A stretch of DNA of 54,431 nt from the NCBI GenBank assembly GCA_028280735.1, contig JANQLH010000097.1, forward strand, positions 1 through 54,431, read 5' to 3'. Below, piece after piece: positions 8,414 to 19,200 of this stretch. Both the position numbers and the translations under genes were made by a program. A model generated the notes under the pieces. It worked only from the letters and a program-made list of their open reading frames with translations, made no database searches and was not told the DNA's origin. The DNA is from SAR324 cluster bacterium. Lineage in GTDB: Bacteria; SAR324; XYD2-FULL-50-16. The stretch's first letter is position 1. Every line of letters begins with the position of its first letter.

Positions 8414-9796
8414 TTAACGCCCTCTTTGAAACTTGCTAAGATTTACTTCTACCCTTTCCATCAATTCATTGATGTTTTCCTTGGTCATCAGAATTTCTGT
8501 ACGATCAGGCATTACAGCAAAAATATAACGGACGTATTCCGGCAGTAAGTGTAATAATAAAGAGTTATCCGGCTCTTTAATCTGCTTTAGCATGAAAGAG
8601 TTCATCTGTTGCAAAGACATCTTTCGAAAGACCGGGGTAAATGCGCCCACGTCCTTTTCCAGCTCGACAGTCACGTCTTTGGGATAAAATGCATTAAAAA
8701 CGTAGCGAGAACAAAACATCTTCGCATATGCTGTCATCATTGCTCCAATCAATAGACCTTCAATCAGGCTCACTGGTGCCAGTTCCAGAAATCCTATGCC
8801 CACGGCTCCCAATCCAAGGAATATGGCAAGTATTTGTAGGGTGATTCTAACTTTTTCTACGGCCAAATATTTAAAATTATAGCGCTTTTCCAGCCAGAAT
8901 AAATATAAGCCGTGTTTGAAAGGAGTGACTGCCGTGATCACTTCTTCCGCACTTGCTTCTCTTTCCCTGAGTTCTTTTTCAAGTTGTTTCTTTTTCTCGA
9001 GTGCGAAGCGGTTCATGATATCCTGAATCACGTAACGCCGTGTGCTCCGCATCCGGTCCGCCAGGATTATGATATATTCGTTGGGGTTTTTCTGGTTGAG
9101 GGTATCAGAGCGGAATGTACCCCGTTGGGAGATATAATCTACAATATCATCGTAAAGTTTCTTGGGATTTACAATATCTCCATCGCGATCTCTTTTTCTG
9201 CCGGTAATGACTCTTTTTTTATCCGCTTCGTCTTTTTTTCTTTTTAAATCCCGATGCATTTCAGTGCGGATAACGTAGCTGTAGATATCCGTTAAGACAT
9301 TGTAGAGATCACTATTCAACTTCATCATCTGAATGAAGGATTCTCCAAGATAATATGCATAGGCAGAGAATTCACCTTCAATATCATCGCTTTCGTAGGG
9401 CGGCCGATCTGCTTTGGAGTGACCCGAGATGACGAAATCCAGGATTTTCTCCAGGAATTGCCGATATTCGGGATGCTCATCTTCATGCCATAAAATTGCT
9501 GTCCAGGTTGTTGCGGCAAATCGCTGATTGTCTTCATTTCGCAGCAAAGCTTCTACCGTTTCTATGAAATAGGGGAACATATCCGCCGAGTTCATGTTGC
9601 GATAGATTATGGATGCCACCTGGCCGGACGCCACTTCCTCATCCAGTTCTCTTTCATTGATGGAAGCAATTTTTGCCGCCAAGCGTTGGGCAAAATCTTT
9701 CGGAATTACTCTTTCGTTCGAGGAGCTCTCCCCTTGCTCGCTATTGATGGTTGCATCATTGACGGTCTGATCCCGCTCTAGAACTTCCGGTTCCAT
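8414..9796 (-). CDS. Hypothetical protein with two central transmembrane helices, 460 aa
   Basis: I do not recognise this family. The first 310 or so residues are hydrophilic, highly charged and largely helical, with an Arg/Lys/Asp-rich segment near 190-215 and a Lys/Glu coiled-coil-like stretch (EKKKQLEKELRERE) near 275. Two hydrophobic segments follow at about 325-345 and 350-370, the second including EGLLIGAMMTAYAKMF. A hydrophilic C-terminal domain of about 90 residues completes it. No signal peptide is seen, so both ends are probably cytoplasmic with a membrane hairpin. It converges on the DnaC-like gene with a 6-bp gap. Confidence 0.7.
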   Translation of the reverse strand: MEPEVLERDQTVNDATINSEQGESSSNERVIPKDFAQRLAAKIASINERELDEEVASGQVASIIYRNMNSADMFPYFIETVEALLRNEDNQRFAATTWTAILWHEDEHPEYRQFLEKILDFVISGHSKADRPPYESDDIEGEFSAYAYYLGESFIQMMKLNSDLYNVLTDIYSYVIRTEMHRDLKRKKDEADKKRVITGRKRDRDGDIVNPKKLYDDIVDYISQRGTFRSDTLNQKNPNEYIIILADRMRSTRRYVIQDIMNRFALEKKKQLEKELREREASAEEVITAVTPFKHGLYLFWLEKRYNFKYLAVEKVRITLQILAIFLGLGAVGIGFLELAPVSLIEGLLIGAMMTAYAKMFCSRYVFNAFYPKDVTVELEKDVGAFTPVFRKMSLQQMNSFMLKQIKEPDNSLLLHLLPEYVRYIFAVMPDRTEILMTKENINELMERVEVNLSKFQRGR

Positions 9797-11259
<1,463 letters not shown>

Positions 11260-11270
11260 ACTGCAATTCC

Positions 11271-11313
11271 TTAAGGTCTTTATTCTTGAACAGTTCGCAA
11301 ATAAAGACCTTAA
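11271..11313 (+). terminator. Hairpin downstream of gapA
   Basis: TTAAGGTCTTTATT (11271-11284) is perfectly complementary to AATAAAGACCTTAA (11300-11313), a 14-bp stem with a 15-base loop, directly after the gapA stop. It lacks a T-run, so it may act as an mRNA-stabilising end or a weak terminator. Confidence 0.5.
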
Positions 11314-11327
11314 AACCGCAATAAGTC

Positions 11328-11349
11328 GGTGACTTTTTACTCGGTCACC
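11328..11349 (+). terminator. Second small hairpin downstream of gapA
   Basis: GGTGAC (11328-11333) pairs with GTCACC (11344-11349) around a T-rich loop, in the space between gapA and the convergent rhomboid gene. No T-run follows, so its role is uncertain. Confidence 0.3.
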
Positions 11350-11481
11350 AAATCCATTCCCTAAGGTTTCTCAGTAGTTATAATCTGTTACCAGCCTGTT
11401 TAAGATTCATAAAGATCTGAAATCTGACTTGAGTATTCAAAGCAGGAGCAGGGTTTTGTTCAGCAAAAAACCTAATGCTGC

Positions 11482-12360
11482 CTATAACTGGGAATGAACG
11501 TATATTAGTCGCAGTATCATTTGAAAAAAAGAGTACCCGCATAAAAACAAAATGCATGTCCCCAGCACGACGTAGATTTTATTGGTTGAAGGAGCACTTT
11601 GCAAAGGTATCAAACGACCAATTATATATCCTGAAACAAATCCTCCTATATGTCCGGCATTGCTTATGCCAGGGAAGATGAACCCCATGGCGATTAAAAT
11701 GGCTGCCCACATACCAAGTTGACGGACAATTTGGCGTCCCCAAAATCCACCTCGTTTTTTTCCAAAGGCGATAATTGCACCTATTAAACCAAAAACTGCC
11801 CCGGAAGCGCCAACAACGGGATAGTTGCCCAAAGAGAGAGACATGAGTGAGTTTGCAACAACAGGTGTATAGACTGCAGCGACATTGCCGCCAATTCCGG
11901 AAAGCACATATATGATTAACATTTTGTGAGGGCTAAACAAGACTTCTGTTTGAGGTCCAAGATCTCTGACCCAAAGCATGTTAAACATTATGTGCAGAAT
12001 ACCTCCATGCAGGAACATAGCAGTGATTAAAACCCACCAGTCGCCTCTTTCAAGCATTCGAAGATCAGCCCAGCCCAATAAAGCAAGCGACTGGCTTCTC
12101 GGAGCCGGCAAAAAACCCAACGATCTTTCTGCAAGAGGACCGCCAAACGGAAAAAACAATGGCACCAAAAACGATGCGGCAAAAAATATTACATTGACGG
12201 TGATGATAATCTTTACAAAGCTTCGCTGGTTGGCTCCAAATAGTTTATAAATTTTACTTTTCTGGCCCGGGGATTTTAATCCGCAATGCGGACATTCGTC
12301 AATGTAGCTACTAATCAGTTTATTACAGTCAGGACATAGTATCGAGGTTCTTTGTGTCAT
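11482..12360 (-). CDS. Rhomboid-family intramembrane serine protease with N-terminal zinc ribbon
   Basis: Rhomboids cleave substrates within the membrane. The catalytic serine S186 is in VVGASGAVFGL and the catalytic histidine H237 in SNAGHIGGF. The HGGILHIMFNMLW segment near 118-130 is the typical helix-2 motif. A zinc ribbon precedes the membrane core, with C9-x2-C12 and C23-x2-C26 (CPDC, CPHC), followed by about six hydrophobic segments. The ATG at 12360 (292 aa) is chosen; a TTG 30 bp upstream is in frame but adds residues before the zinc ribbon. It is convergent with gapA. Substrates are unknown. Confidence 0.93.
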   Translation of the reverse strand: MTQRTSILCPDCNKLISSYIDECPHCGLKSPGQKSKIYKLFGANQRSFVKIIITVNVIFFAASFLVPLFFPFGGPLAERSLGFLPAPRSQSLALLGWADLRMLERGDWWVLITAMFLHGGILHIMFNMLWVRDLGPQTEVLFSPHKMLIIYVLSGIGGNVAAVYTPVVANSLMSLSLGNYPVVGASGAVFGLIGAIIAFGKKRGGFWGRQIVRQLGMWAAILIAMGFIFPGISNAGHIGGFVSGYIIGRLIPLQSAPSTNKIYVVLGTCILFLCGYSFFQMILRLIYVHSQL

Positions 12361-12970
12361 AATTATCTGGCATGCGATTTTAAGAAACAAAAGTGTTTCA
12401 ATAATTGAAAATCAATCAAGAGTTTTTTGAATAAGCTTTTCGAGTAGCTCATAATCATATTATAGTTTTTTAAGAGCGTTATCAAAAGGACATTCAATAC
12501 GAATGAAAACTAATGCCAAACATTTCAGTTTAAAAGCAGTGGCCGCCAGTATTGATTCTTTCAAATCCGAAAATAACGGGCAAGAAAGAATCTACTGACT
12601 GATTCGGGACAAGGATGGAATAGTTCACTGGTTGGTCTGATTTGAACAGCCGGTCTCATTCATTTAGCTATATCCAAGATATAAGATATTTTTTAAACTA
12701 ATCTAACTAATGTCTGAACGGAAAATCGCTAAATCCTTTTCCGACTTTGTACCAGATACCGAAATCCAACGTGAAGATTAACGTGCTGTCAGCTTGCAAC
12801 CTTCAGCTTAAGGCATGACAAAGACACGCAAAAACTGGCTGATCGCTGAAGGCTGAAAGCACTGAACCTCGAAGTACCAAGCTGCTTTTAAAAACTTTAT
12901 TGGTATGGGTTAAACTGATTTTCGTTCAGACACTAACTACAAGGACGTAAAACATTTAAGTATAGGCTCT
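12361..12970. other. Long intergenic region with a possible rhomboid promoter and an inverted repeat
   Basis: About 610 bp lie between the divergent rhomboid and MBL genes. The minus strand holds TTGATA (plus 12480-12485) and TATAAT (plus 12459-12464) separated by 15 bases, a possible rhomboid promoter with slightly short spacing. An imperfect inverted repeat lies at 12783-12862. No convincing gene was found in any frame. Confidence 0.4.
12783..12862. repeat. Imperfect inverted repeat with CCTTCAGC / GCTGAAGG arms
   Basis: GTGCTGTCAGC plus CCTTCAGC on the left is complementary, with a small insertion, to GCTGAAGGCTGAAAGCAC on the right (about 12845-12862). It could fold into a long hairpin or be a remnant of a dispersed intergenic repeat. 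There is no second copy in this window. Confidence 0.4.
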
Positions 12971-13633
12971 ATGGAAATTACCAGTGAAATTTTTCAGGTC
13001 GGAGGCGAAGGATTCACTTCGGCACAGGATGCGGCGATCTTTTTAGTCGCTATAAACGGTCAGTCAGTGTTGGTTGATGCCGGTTGTGGACATGAAGAAA
13101 CGAGCCTTCTGACGAATATCGAATCGTTGGGAGTTAATCCCGAACAAATTAGCCTGTTATTACTAACCCACTGCCATTATGATCATTCCGGCGGTGCACA
13201 ATCACTAAAAGAAAAGCTGGGCTGTAAAACGGTTGCCCATGAACTGGATGCTGTCTATCTGGAAGAAGGAGATAACACGGTGACTGCAGCCTTGTGGTAT
13301 GAATCTAGGATTTCTCCTGTAATAATCGATCGAAAGCTGAAGAATCCTAAAGAATCAATTTTTGTAGGTGGGCGTGAAATATCTGCTATTCATGTTCCCG
13401 GTCACTCTCCTGGATCGGTGGTTTACATGATGGAGTCAGACGGGAAAAACATTATTTTCGGTCAGGATGTTCATGGTCCCCTGCATCCCACTTTAAAATC
13501 TAACGAAAGCGATTATAAGAAGTCCTTAAAAAAAATGATAACATTGGAGCCCGATATTCTATGTGAAGGGCATTATGGAGTTATTGAAGGTAAGAAACCG
13601 GTTATTGATTTTATAAATTCCTATCTCAAATAA
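12971..13633 (+). CDS. MBL-fold metallo-hydrolase
   Basis: This 220-aa protein has the metallo-beta-lactamase fold. The dinuclear metal motif THCHYDHSGG gives H67, H69, D71 and H72. Further ligand segments are HVPGHSPGSVVYM near 140, FGQDVHGP near 160 and CEGHYGV near 200. Family members include glyoxalase II-like thioesterases and other hydrolases; the substrate cannot be read from sequence. The stop codon overlaps the start of the next gene by one base (TAATG), showing translational coupling with the Nudix hydrolase. Confidence 0.9.
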   Translation: MEITSEIFQVGGEGFTSAQDAAIFLVAINGQSVLVDAGCGHEETSLLTNIESLGVNPEQISLLLLTHCHYDHSGGAQSLKEKLGCKTVAHELDAVYLEEGDNTVTAALWYESRISPVIIDRKLKNPKESIFVGGREISAIHVPGHSPGSVVYMMESDGKNIIFGQDVHGPLHPTLKSNESDYKKSLKKMITLEPDILCEGHYGVIEGKKPVIDFINSYLK

Positions 13634-14241
13634 TGATAGTGGATTCCATAACAGAAGAGATCAGAACAAAGCTTAGTCATTACAAACCAAAATTTGAAAA
13701 AGCTCCTCCTAATTTTAAACAGGCCTCCGTCCTGATTCCGTTTTATTTGCAGCCAACGGGATTACATATGGTTTTTATGAAAAGACCCAATGACCAGGGG
13801 CCGCATAGTGGTCAGATTTCGTTTCCCGGAGGCTCCAGGGATGAGTCGGATAACGATGAATCAAGTGTGGCATTGAGAGAAACTGAAGAGGAATTCGGTG
13901 TCAACAGGGATTCCATTGAATTGTGGGGTAGACTGAAACCACAATTTACTTCAGTTTCCAACTTTTGGGTTACGCCATTTGTGGGGATTTTACCTTATCC
14001 CGCTAATTTCAGTCCCAGCAAGACTGAAGTTGAAAGGCTTCTAATCATACCGTTTTCACTTTTACGATCGAACCATTCATTTTCAGTCGGTACCTACAAT
14101 TGGAAAGGATTCGAGGTGCCGAGTTACCTATACCGATACAAACATGATGTCATTTGGGGATTGACGGCTCGTATCCTATTCAATTTGATCACTCTGATCG
14201 AAACAGGATGTGAATCAAACGATCCTTGGCCACCTACCTAG
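13633..14241 (+). CDS. Nudix hydrolase, CoA-pyrophosphatase (NudL-like)
   Basis: This 202-aa Nudix protein has the box GGSRDESDNDESSVALRETE, running into EEFGV, at about residues 61-85. It is preceded by HSGQISFPGG, the variant seen in the CoA-diphosphatase (UPF0035/NudL) subgroup. These enzymes split CoA or acyl-CoA into phosphopantetheine and 3',5'-ADP. It shares one base with the MBL gene upstream, so the pair may act together on a CoA-related or thioester metabolite, which is inference. The C-terminus includes HDVIWGLTARIL, typical of the subgroup. Confidence 0.88.
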   Translation: MIVDSITEEIRTKLSHYKPKFEKAPPNFKQASVLIPFYLQPTGLHMVFMKRPNDQGPHSGQISFPGGSRDESDNDESSVALRETEEEFGVNRDSIELWGRLKPQFTSVSNFWVTPFVGILPYPANFSPSKTEVERLLIIPFSLLRSNHSFSVGTYNWKGFEVPSYLYRYKHDVIWGLTARILFNLITLIETGCESNDPWPPT

Positions 14242-14490
14242 TAATTCCGGAGAACATTCATGCCGAGTCGGAACTAAGCATTTATTCCGACGAAGGTCTT
14301 CAGAAAGATTGCTGAAGATGGGAGTTTTACATGGAAAAACTGACACATGCATAACAAAGTCAAGCAGCTTCAGGGTATAAACCAGCTTCACATAGTTGTT
14401 CCGATACTAGTAGGATGTCTTCAGTAAAGCCAGTCAAGTCGGAACCCGGGGCCAATGCAATCGAAAGCAACACAAAGGAGCACTTAGAGG

Positions 14491-15468
14491 ATGAATAAAT
14501 CAAAATGGATGTATCCTATTATTACATTGATTTCATCTATCATTGCCCTCTTTCTTTCGCTTGTGCTGTATATTTATTGGTACTTGGAGGTCAGTGAAGG
14601 TCTCAGGGCCGTGATCAAACGATTTAATATTGATGCTAAGCAGGCTTTGGAACCCCAAACCTGGGTTGTGATCATGGTATTGTCTATTCTGGTGGGATTT
14701 ATTCTGATTTGTATCTTCATGATCTTTGTCTACAACCAGAAAATCATGCAGCTCTATAGACTACAAAACAATTTCATTAATAATTTCACACACGAACTAA
14801 AAACACCTGTTACATCATTGAAGTTATACCTTGAGACCTTTGTCAAATACGAGCTACCAAGATCAGACCAGCTTAAGTACATCGATTTTATGATTCAGGA
14901 TGCCGAACGGCTGTCTGACAATGTCAGTCAAATCCTGAATTTGGCCCGTATTGAAAGTAGTGCTTATTCCAGTGAGAAAGCAATTATCGAGCTGGTCACG
15001 GCCACTAATGATTTTTTGAATGAGAACGGACATTTGTTTGCCGAAAGTGAAATCACAGTAGAAAACCAGGATAATAGCGATTTCATGTTTAATATTAATC
15101 TACCTTTGTATGAAATGTTCTTGATGAACATTATTACAAATGCCATTACCTACAACGATTCGGATAAACCTAAAATTGACATTGTTTTTCAACGACAAAA
15201 AAACAATATCCATATACGTTTCCTGGATAATGGAATCGGTATTGAGAAGTCCGAACTAAAAAAAATATTCAGAAAGTTTTACCAGGTTGGAACTTCAGAT
15301 GACATGTCGGCAAAAGGAAGCGGGCTAGGGTTGTATGTGGCTGAAAATATAGCTAAAATTTATAGTGGCAAGCTAAAAGTTGAAAGCAAGGGAAAGGGCA
15401 AAGGATCTCAATTCACATTGATCTTGCCCTGTGATCCAATTTTAAACCAGCGTACTCAGTCTGACTAA
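14491..15468 (+). CDS. Membrane sensor histidine kinase
   Basis: This 325-aa kinase has two transmembrane helices (about 8-31 and 58-81) enclosing a short periplasmic loop of some 25 residues. The phosphoacceptor is H101 in NNFTHELKTPVTSL. N-, G1- and G2-box motifs follow: IITNAITYND near 215, FLDNGIGIEKSEL near 248 and GSGLGLYVAENIAKIY near 280. The very short sensor loop suggests sensing within the membrane or through a partner. It precedes the response-regulator gene by 5 bp. A ribosome site AAAGGAG lies at 14474-14480. Confidence 0.95.
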   Translation: MNKSKWMYPIITLISSIIALFLSLVLYIYWYLEVSEGLRAVIKRFNIDAKQALEPQTWVVIMVLSILVGFILICIFMIFVYNQKIMQLYRLQNNFINNFTHELKTPVTSLKLYLETFVKYELPRSDQLKYIDFMIQDAERLSDNVSQILNLARIESSAYSSEKAIIELVTATNDFLNENGHLFAESEITVENQDNSDFMFNINLPLYEMFLMNIITNAITYNDSDKPKIDIVFQRQKNNIHIRFLDNGIGIEKSELKKIFRKFYQVGTSDDMSAKGSGLGLYVAENIAKIYSGKLKVESKGKGKGSQFTLILPCDPILNQRTQSD

Positions 15469-15473
15469 AAATC

Positions 15474-16205
15474 ATGGAAAAGCAGGAACATAAAAGGGTG
15501 TTGATTGTAGAAGATGATGATCACATAGCTGAAGGACTTCGTCTTAATCTGACTATGCAAGGGTATGAAGTTAAAATTGCCGTTGATGGCATGACGGCCT
15601 TGCAAGATTGGAAGGAATGGAAACCTGACTTAATTGTACTGGATATCATGTTGCCGGAGATAGATGGGGTTTCCGTTTTGCGCAGCATTCGTTTGGAAGA
15701 TGAAAAGATCCCGATTTTGGTGCTTTCCGCGAAAAGTTCACCAGATGATAAAGTCGAGTGTTTCCATTATGGGGTGGATGATTATCTGCAAAAACCATTT
15801 GATTTGAACGAGTTCCTGTTAAGAGTAGAAAGGTTGTTGACTCGATTTTCCTGGAACCAGGACAATAGCCTGATTCAAGAATCGGAGATTCTACCCAGTG
15901 CGGAACAGTACAACTTTGGAACAAACAGGATCGATTTTGCCCAGGCAGTGGCACATTGCAAGTCAGGTAAGGTTAATTTAACAGAGCAGGAAATTAAATT
16001 ACTCAAACTGTTTATCAACAACAAGGGAAAGCCCTTATCCAGGGCAAAACTGCTTGAAATAGGCTGGGGGTATACCAGGAGAACCGAGACTAGAACCATC
16101 GATAATTTTATCGTACGATTTCGGAAATATTTTGAAGACAACCCAAAAAAACCTCAATATTTCAAAAGCCTAAGAGCGATAGGTTACTTGTTTGATCATG
16201 AGTGA
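15474..16205 (+). CDS. OmpR-family response regulator
   Basis: This 243-aa regulator has a receiver domain with acidic residues in VEDDDH (about 12-17), phosphoacceptor D57 in LIVLDIMLPE, and K107 in DDYLQKPFDL. A winged-helix DNA-binding domain follows, with LTEQEIKLLKLFINNKG and a C-terminal TRTIDNFIVRFRKYFE recognition region. It is the partner of the histidine kinase just upstream. It ends only 2 bp from the end of the convergent 1650-aa PPDK-like gene. Target genes are not identifiable here. Confidence 0.96.
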   Translation: MEKQEHKRVLIVEDDDHIAEGLRLNLTMQGYEVKIAVDGMTALQDWKEWKPDLIVLDIMLPEIDGVSVLRSIRLEDEKIPILVLSAKSSPDDKVECFHYGVDDYLQKPFDLNEFLLRVERLLTRFSWNQDNSLIQESEILPSAEQYNFGTNRIDFAQAVAHCKSGKVNLTEQEIKLLKLFINNKGKPLSRAKLLEIGWGYTRRTETRTIDNFIVRFRKYFEDNPKKPQYFKSLRAIGYLFDHE

Positions 16206-16207
16206 AA

Positions 16208-19200
16208 TTATCGTTTTTTCAATACCCGGGTTAATGGTAAGCAACCCTCATAGATATTACCGCTGTACGGTGAAACCGATTTGGGATTGCCAATGATGGT
16301 GAAAAGATCCGGATGATTGGAGTTCCCAAGATTGATTTTACGATCACCAATGAACCAGTCATTGTCTTTTAACGTCACCGAGGCTTCACAAACAAACATC
16401 TTCCCATCCCTTTTTGCTGCTATTGACGCATGACTGGACTTGCCAATTTTGGATGTAATCACACCATCGACACCTTCAATATTCATCTTTAAAGCTTCTT
16501 CCGGAGTAACATATTTCATTAAAAGAAATATTCCCGGACCATGAAATTCGTTTTTTAAACCCAGTTTGTTGCGTACATCCTTTACAGTGTCCCGCAGCTC
16601 ATAATATTCCTGGGAAATACCATCCAGAAGCACACCGTGTTGCACGCCACCATTAACTCCTTTTCCGGTTGCAACCGGGGCAATATCTGTCGGCGTGAGT
16701 CTGTAATCCTCGCTTTCTCCTCTTGTCCCCAGGGGCATTTGCCTTTCCTGTACTACAAACAACTCCATGTGTTCTGTTTCGGGATCAAACTCCCCGACCA
16801 TTTCCACATCTACATTAATGTATCCTTTATTGATTTTAATTTGCTCCAAAAGCTCCGCAATTTGTGCATACAGCCCGGGTTCCTTCGTTTCCAGGTTTTC
16901 CAAATGTTCGCCTCCGGAGGCCAGTCCCGACGCAATATCTTCTCCGGGTCTGCCGAAAAGCAAATCTCCGTGGGGTTTGTCTATCTTTCCTTGGGGATCT
17001 CCTGAAAACAATATGGCACTGAACGACCGGGAGTTTTTATCAGCCTGCTTCATTTCCATTAGCGTTACCGGTGTTTTCCAATCCGGTGATATGTCCAGGA
17101 AATTTCTTAACCTTTCCGCAGCAGAACTATTCCAGGAATTCCAAATACCAAGGGTTGAAATTGCGAGGAGTTCCAGTGGATCATTCCAATCAATGTTAAC
17201 CTGTTTTTCTTCAGGAAGTTCTTTGTTTCTTGACTCGACCAAGTGCTTAAAGCCATTGATTATATTAATTATTTGATCATCACTTAGATCTTCCCATTTG
17301 ATTTTCCTGGTAAACTTGTTTTCAATTTCTTGTTTGCTCTCATCGACGATTTTGGAAAAAGAAGTTTCATTGATACCGAAAACCACATTGCCGAACGTGC
17401 TGATGAACATACGGTATGTGTTTAAGTCTAAGCGTTTGTTTTGAAAGTGGAAATTAGGATTCAATACATCCTTATAACCGATATTCAGAACCGTGCCGAG
17501 TATCCCCGGCATAGACCTGTAAGAACCGCTTCTGGCGGATAAAAACAATTGTGCGGGTGCGTGCCCGGTTTCAGGAAAGTCCTTTCTTGACGTTTCAATT
17601 ATTTTTTGTTGTTCATCATTCAGTTTACTGAAATTAAAATCAAACTTCTTTTTGGTTTTGTTTTCAAGCTCTAAGATTTGCCGGATTAAATGAGTTTTAT
17701 AATCCGTATGGCAATTATTGGAGATGAACTCCGGATGATCGCTGTAATAATTGACCGGAATTGTTACCAGTGCAGGGACATTGAACCCGTCTTGAGCAAG
17801 GGTTTGCAATGCATATGATTTATAGCCGTAATAAACCGGCGATAGCCTGTTGGGCGGCCTTTCGTCAGAATTAAATATTAGCTTTGACGGATCCTTTTTC
17901 TTCAGTTGGGAAGTGAATCGTATCATTTTACCCAAGTGATCCTCCAATAGATGAATCGCTTGGATTCCCCCGATAATATTACCTAACACAGTTTCCTGTA
18001 CCAGCGGATAAAGCAGTTCCTCATTGCTGACAGTTAATTTTTCCAATCCAAAGTCCAGATTTTCTCTGCCCAGTGCCTTGGTAATCTGAGCCGGAAAATG
18101 TCCAAAAGTGTTGGCTATAAAAGAGTCTATATGCGACAGTTCACGATGGTATAAAATCCCCAAAATATCATGCAATTGAGATATGGTTAACTGATCTTTC
18201 CCAAGTACGTCGATAGTATCCAAAAAGTATTTTGATGGCGACAATCCTTCACTAACCAGGTGAACCATGATTCGTTGCAGACAATCCATCAACGCTCTTA
18301 AGTGTAACAGACTGTCATTGCTGATGTGATCGATTTGAGGTCGGTTCCCGGAAAGTTGTTCAACATAATCCTCCAAAAGCATCCTTTCCAATTCAGCCAA
18401 TTTACGATCTGTGTTGTAAGCCTCAAATTTGGTTTCCTTGTAATAAGGCCAGAAACCGAAGAAATCAAAATTCCAATCGCCTTGTATGACGTGCCTTTTC
18501 AAGAAGATGTGTTGGTAGGGTTCCAAATTTTGGTCATATCGATTTATTAAATTCTCAAATTTTTCCCTCCTGTCCCTGGTAATATCCAGTCTTTGTTGTG
18601 TTGTGGCTTTTGCAAACACTTCTTGTTCATCATCCGAAAGATATTCTTGTATAAAGCTGTTGTTAATTCGCTGAGTCCAATAATTGGAAAGGGCAAACGC
18701 AAGCTTGACCAGCCCGATAATATCATTTACGGAATCGGCGTCGATACCCGGTAAATCCCTTACTGTCTTTGTAAACTCCTGGTTTTCCGCGATTGTGCAC
18801 CAATCTTCATTTTGGTAACATTTTTTAAATGCCGAAAGATGCCTGCCTAAGGTCTCAATTTTGGATCGGTAATGTGAAAAATACTCTTCCATATCAGGGA
18901 TGGCCTCATCTCCAATTCCTTTCATCAACCGCTTCAAGTTAAATAAGACCTCATCCGGGTTTTTTGTAGACAATCCTTCCAGAATCTCCATGCAGAAATC
19001 CAAATCCAATTTTGAGGGGGCCCGGTGAATTTTAATGCGGTGATAATGAAACAGGACATTTTTTCGTTTGTAAAACTCGTCTAAATCAGCAATGGTTTTT
19101 CGGATAATTGTTTCATGCTGACTTGAGAAGTCTTTGATATATGGGATGCATGAGATTAGTTGGTGAGCCAGGTACATCTGGTAGCCCAACTCAGGAGTTT

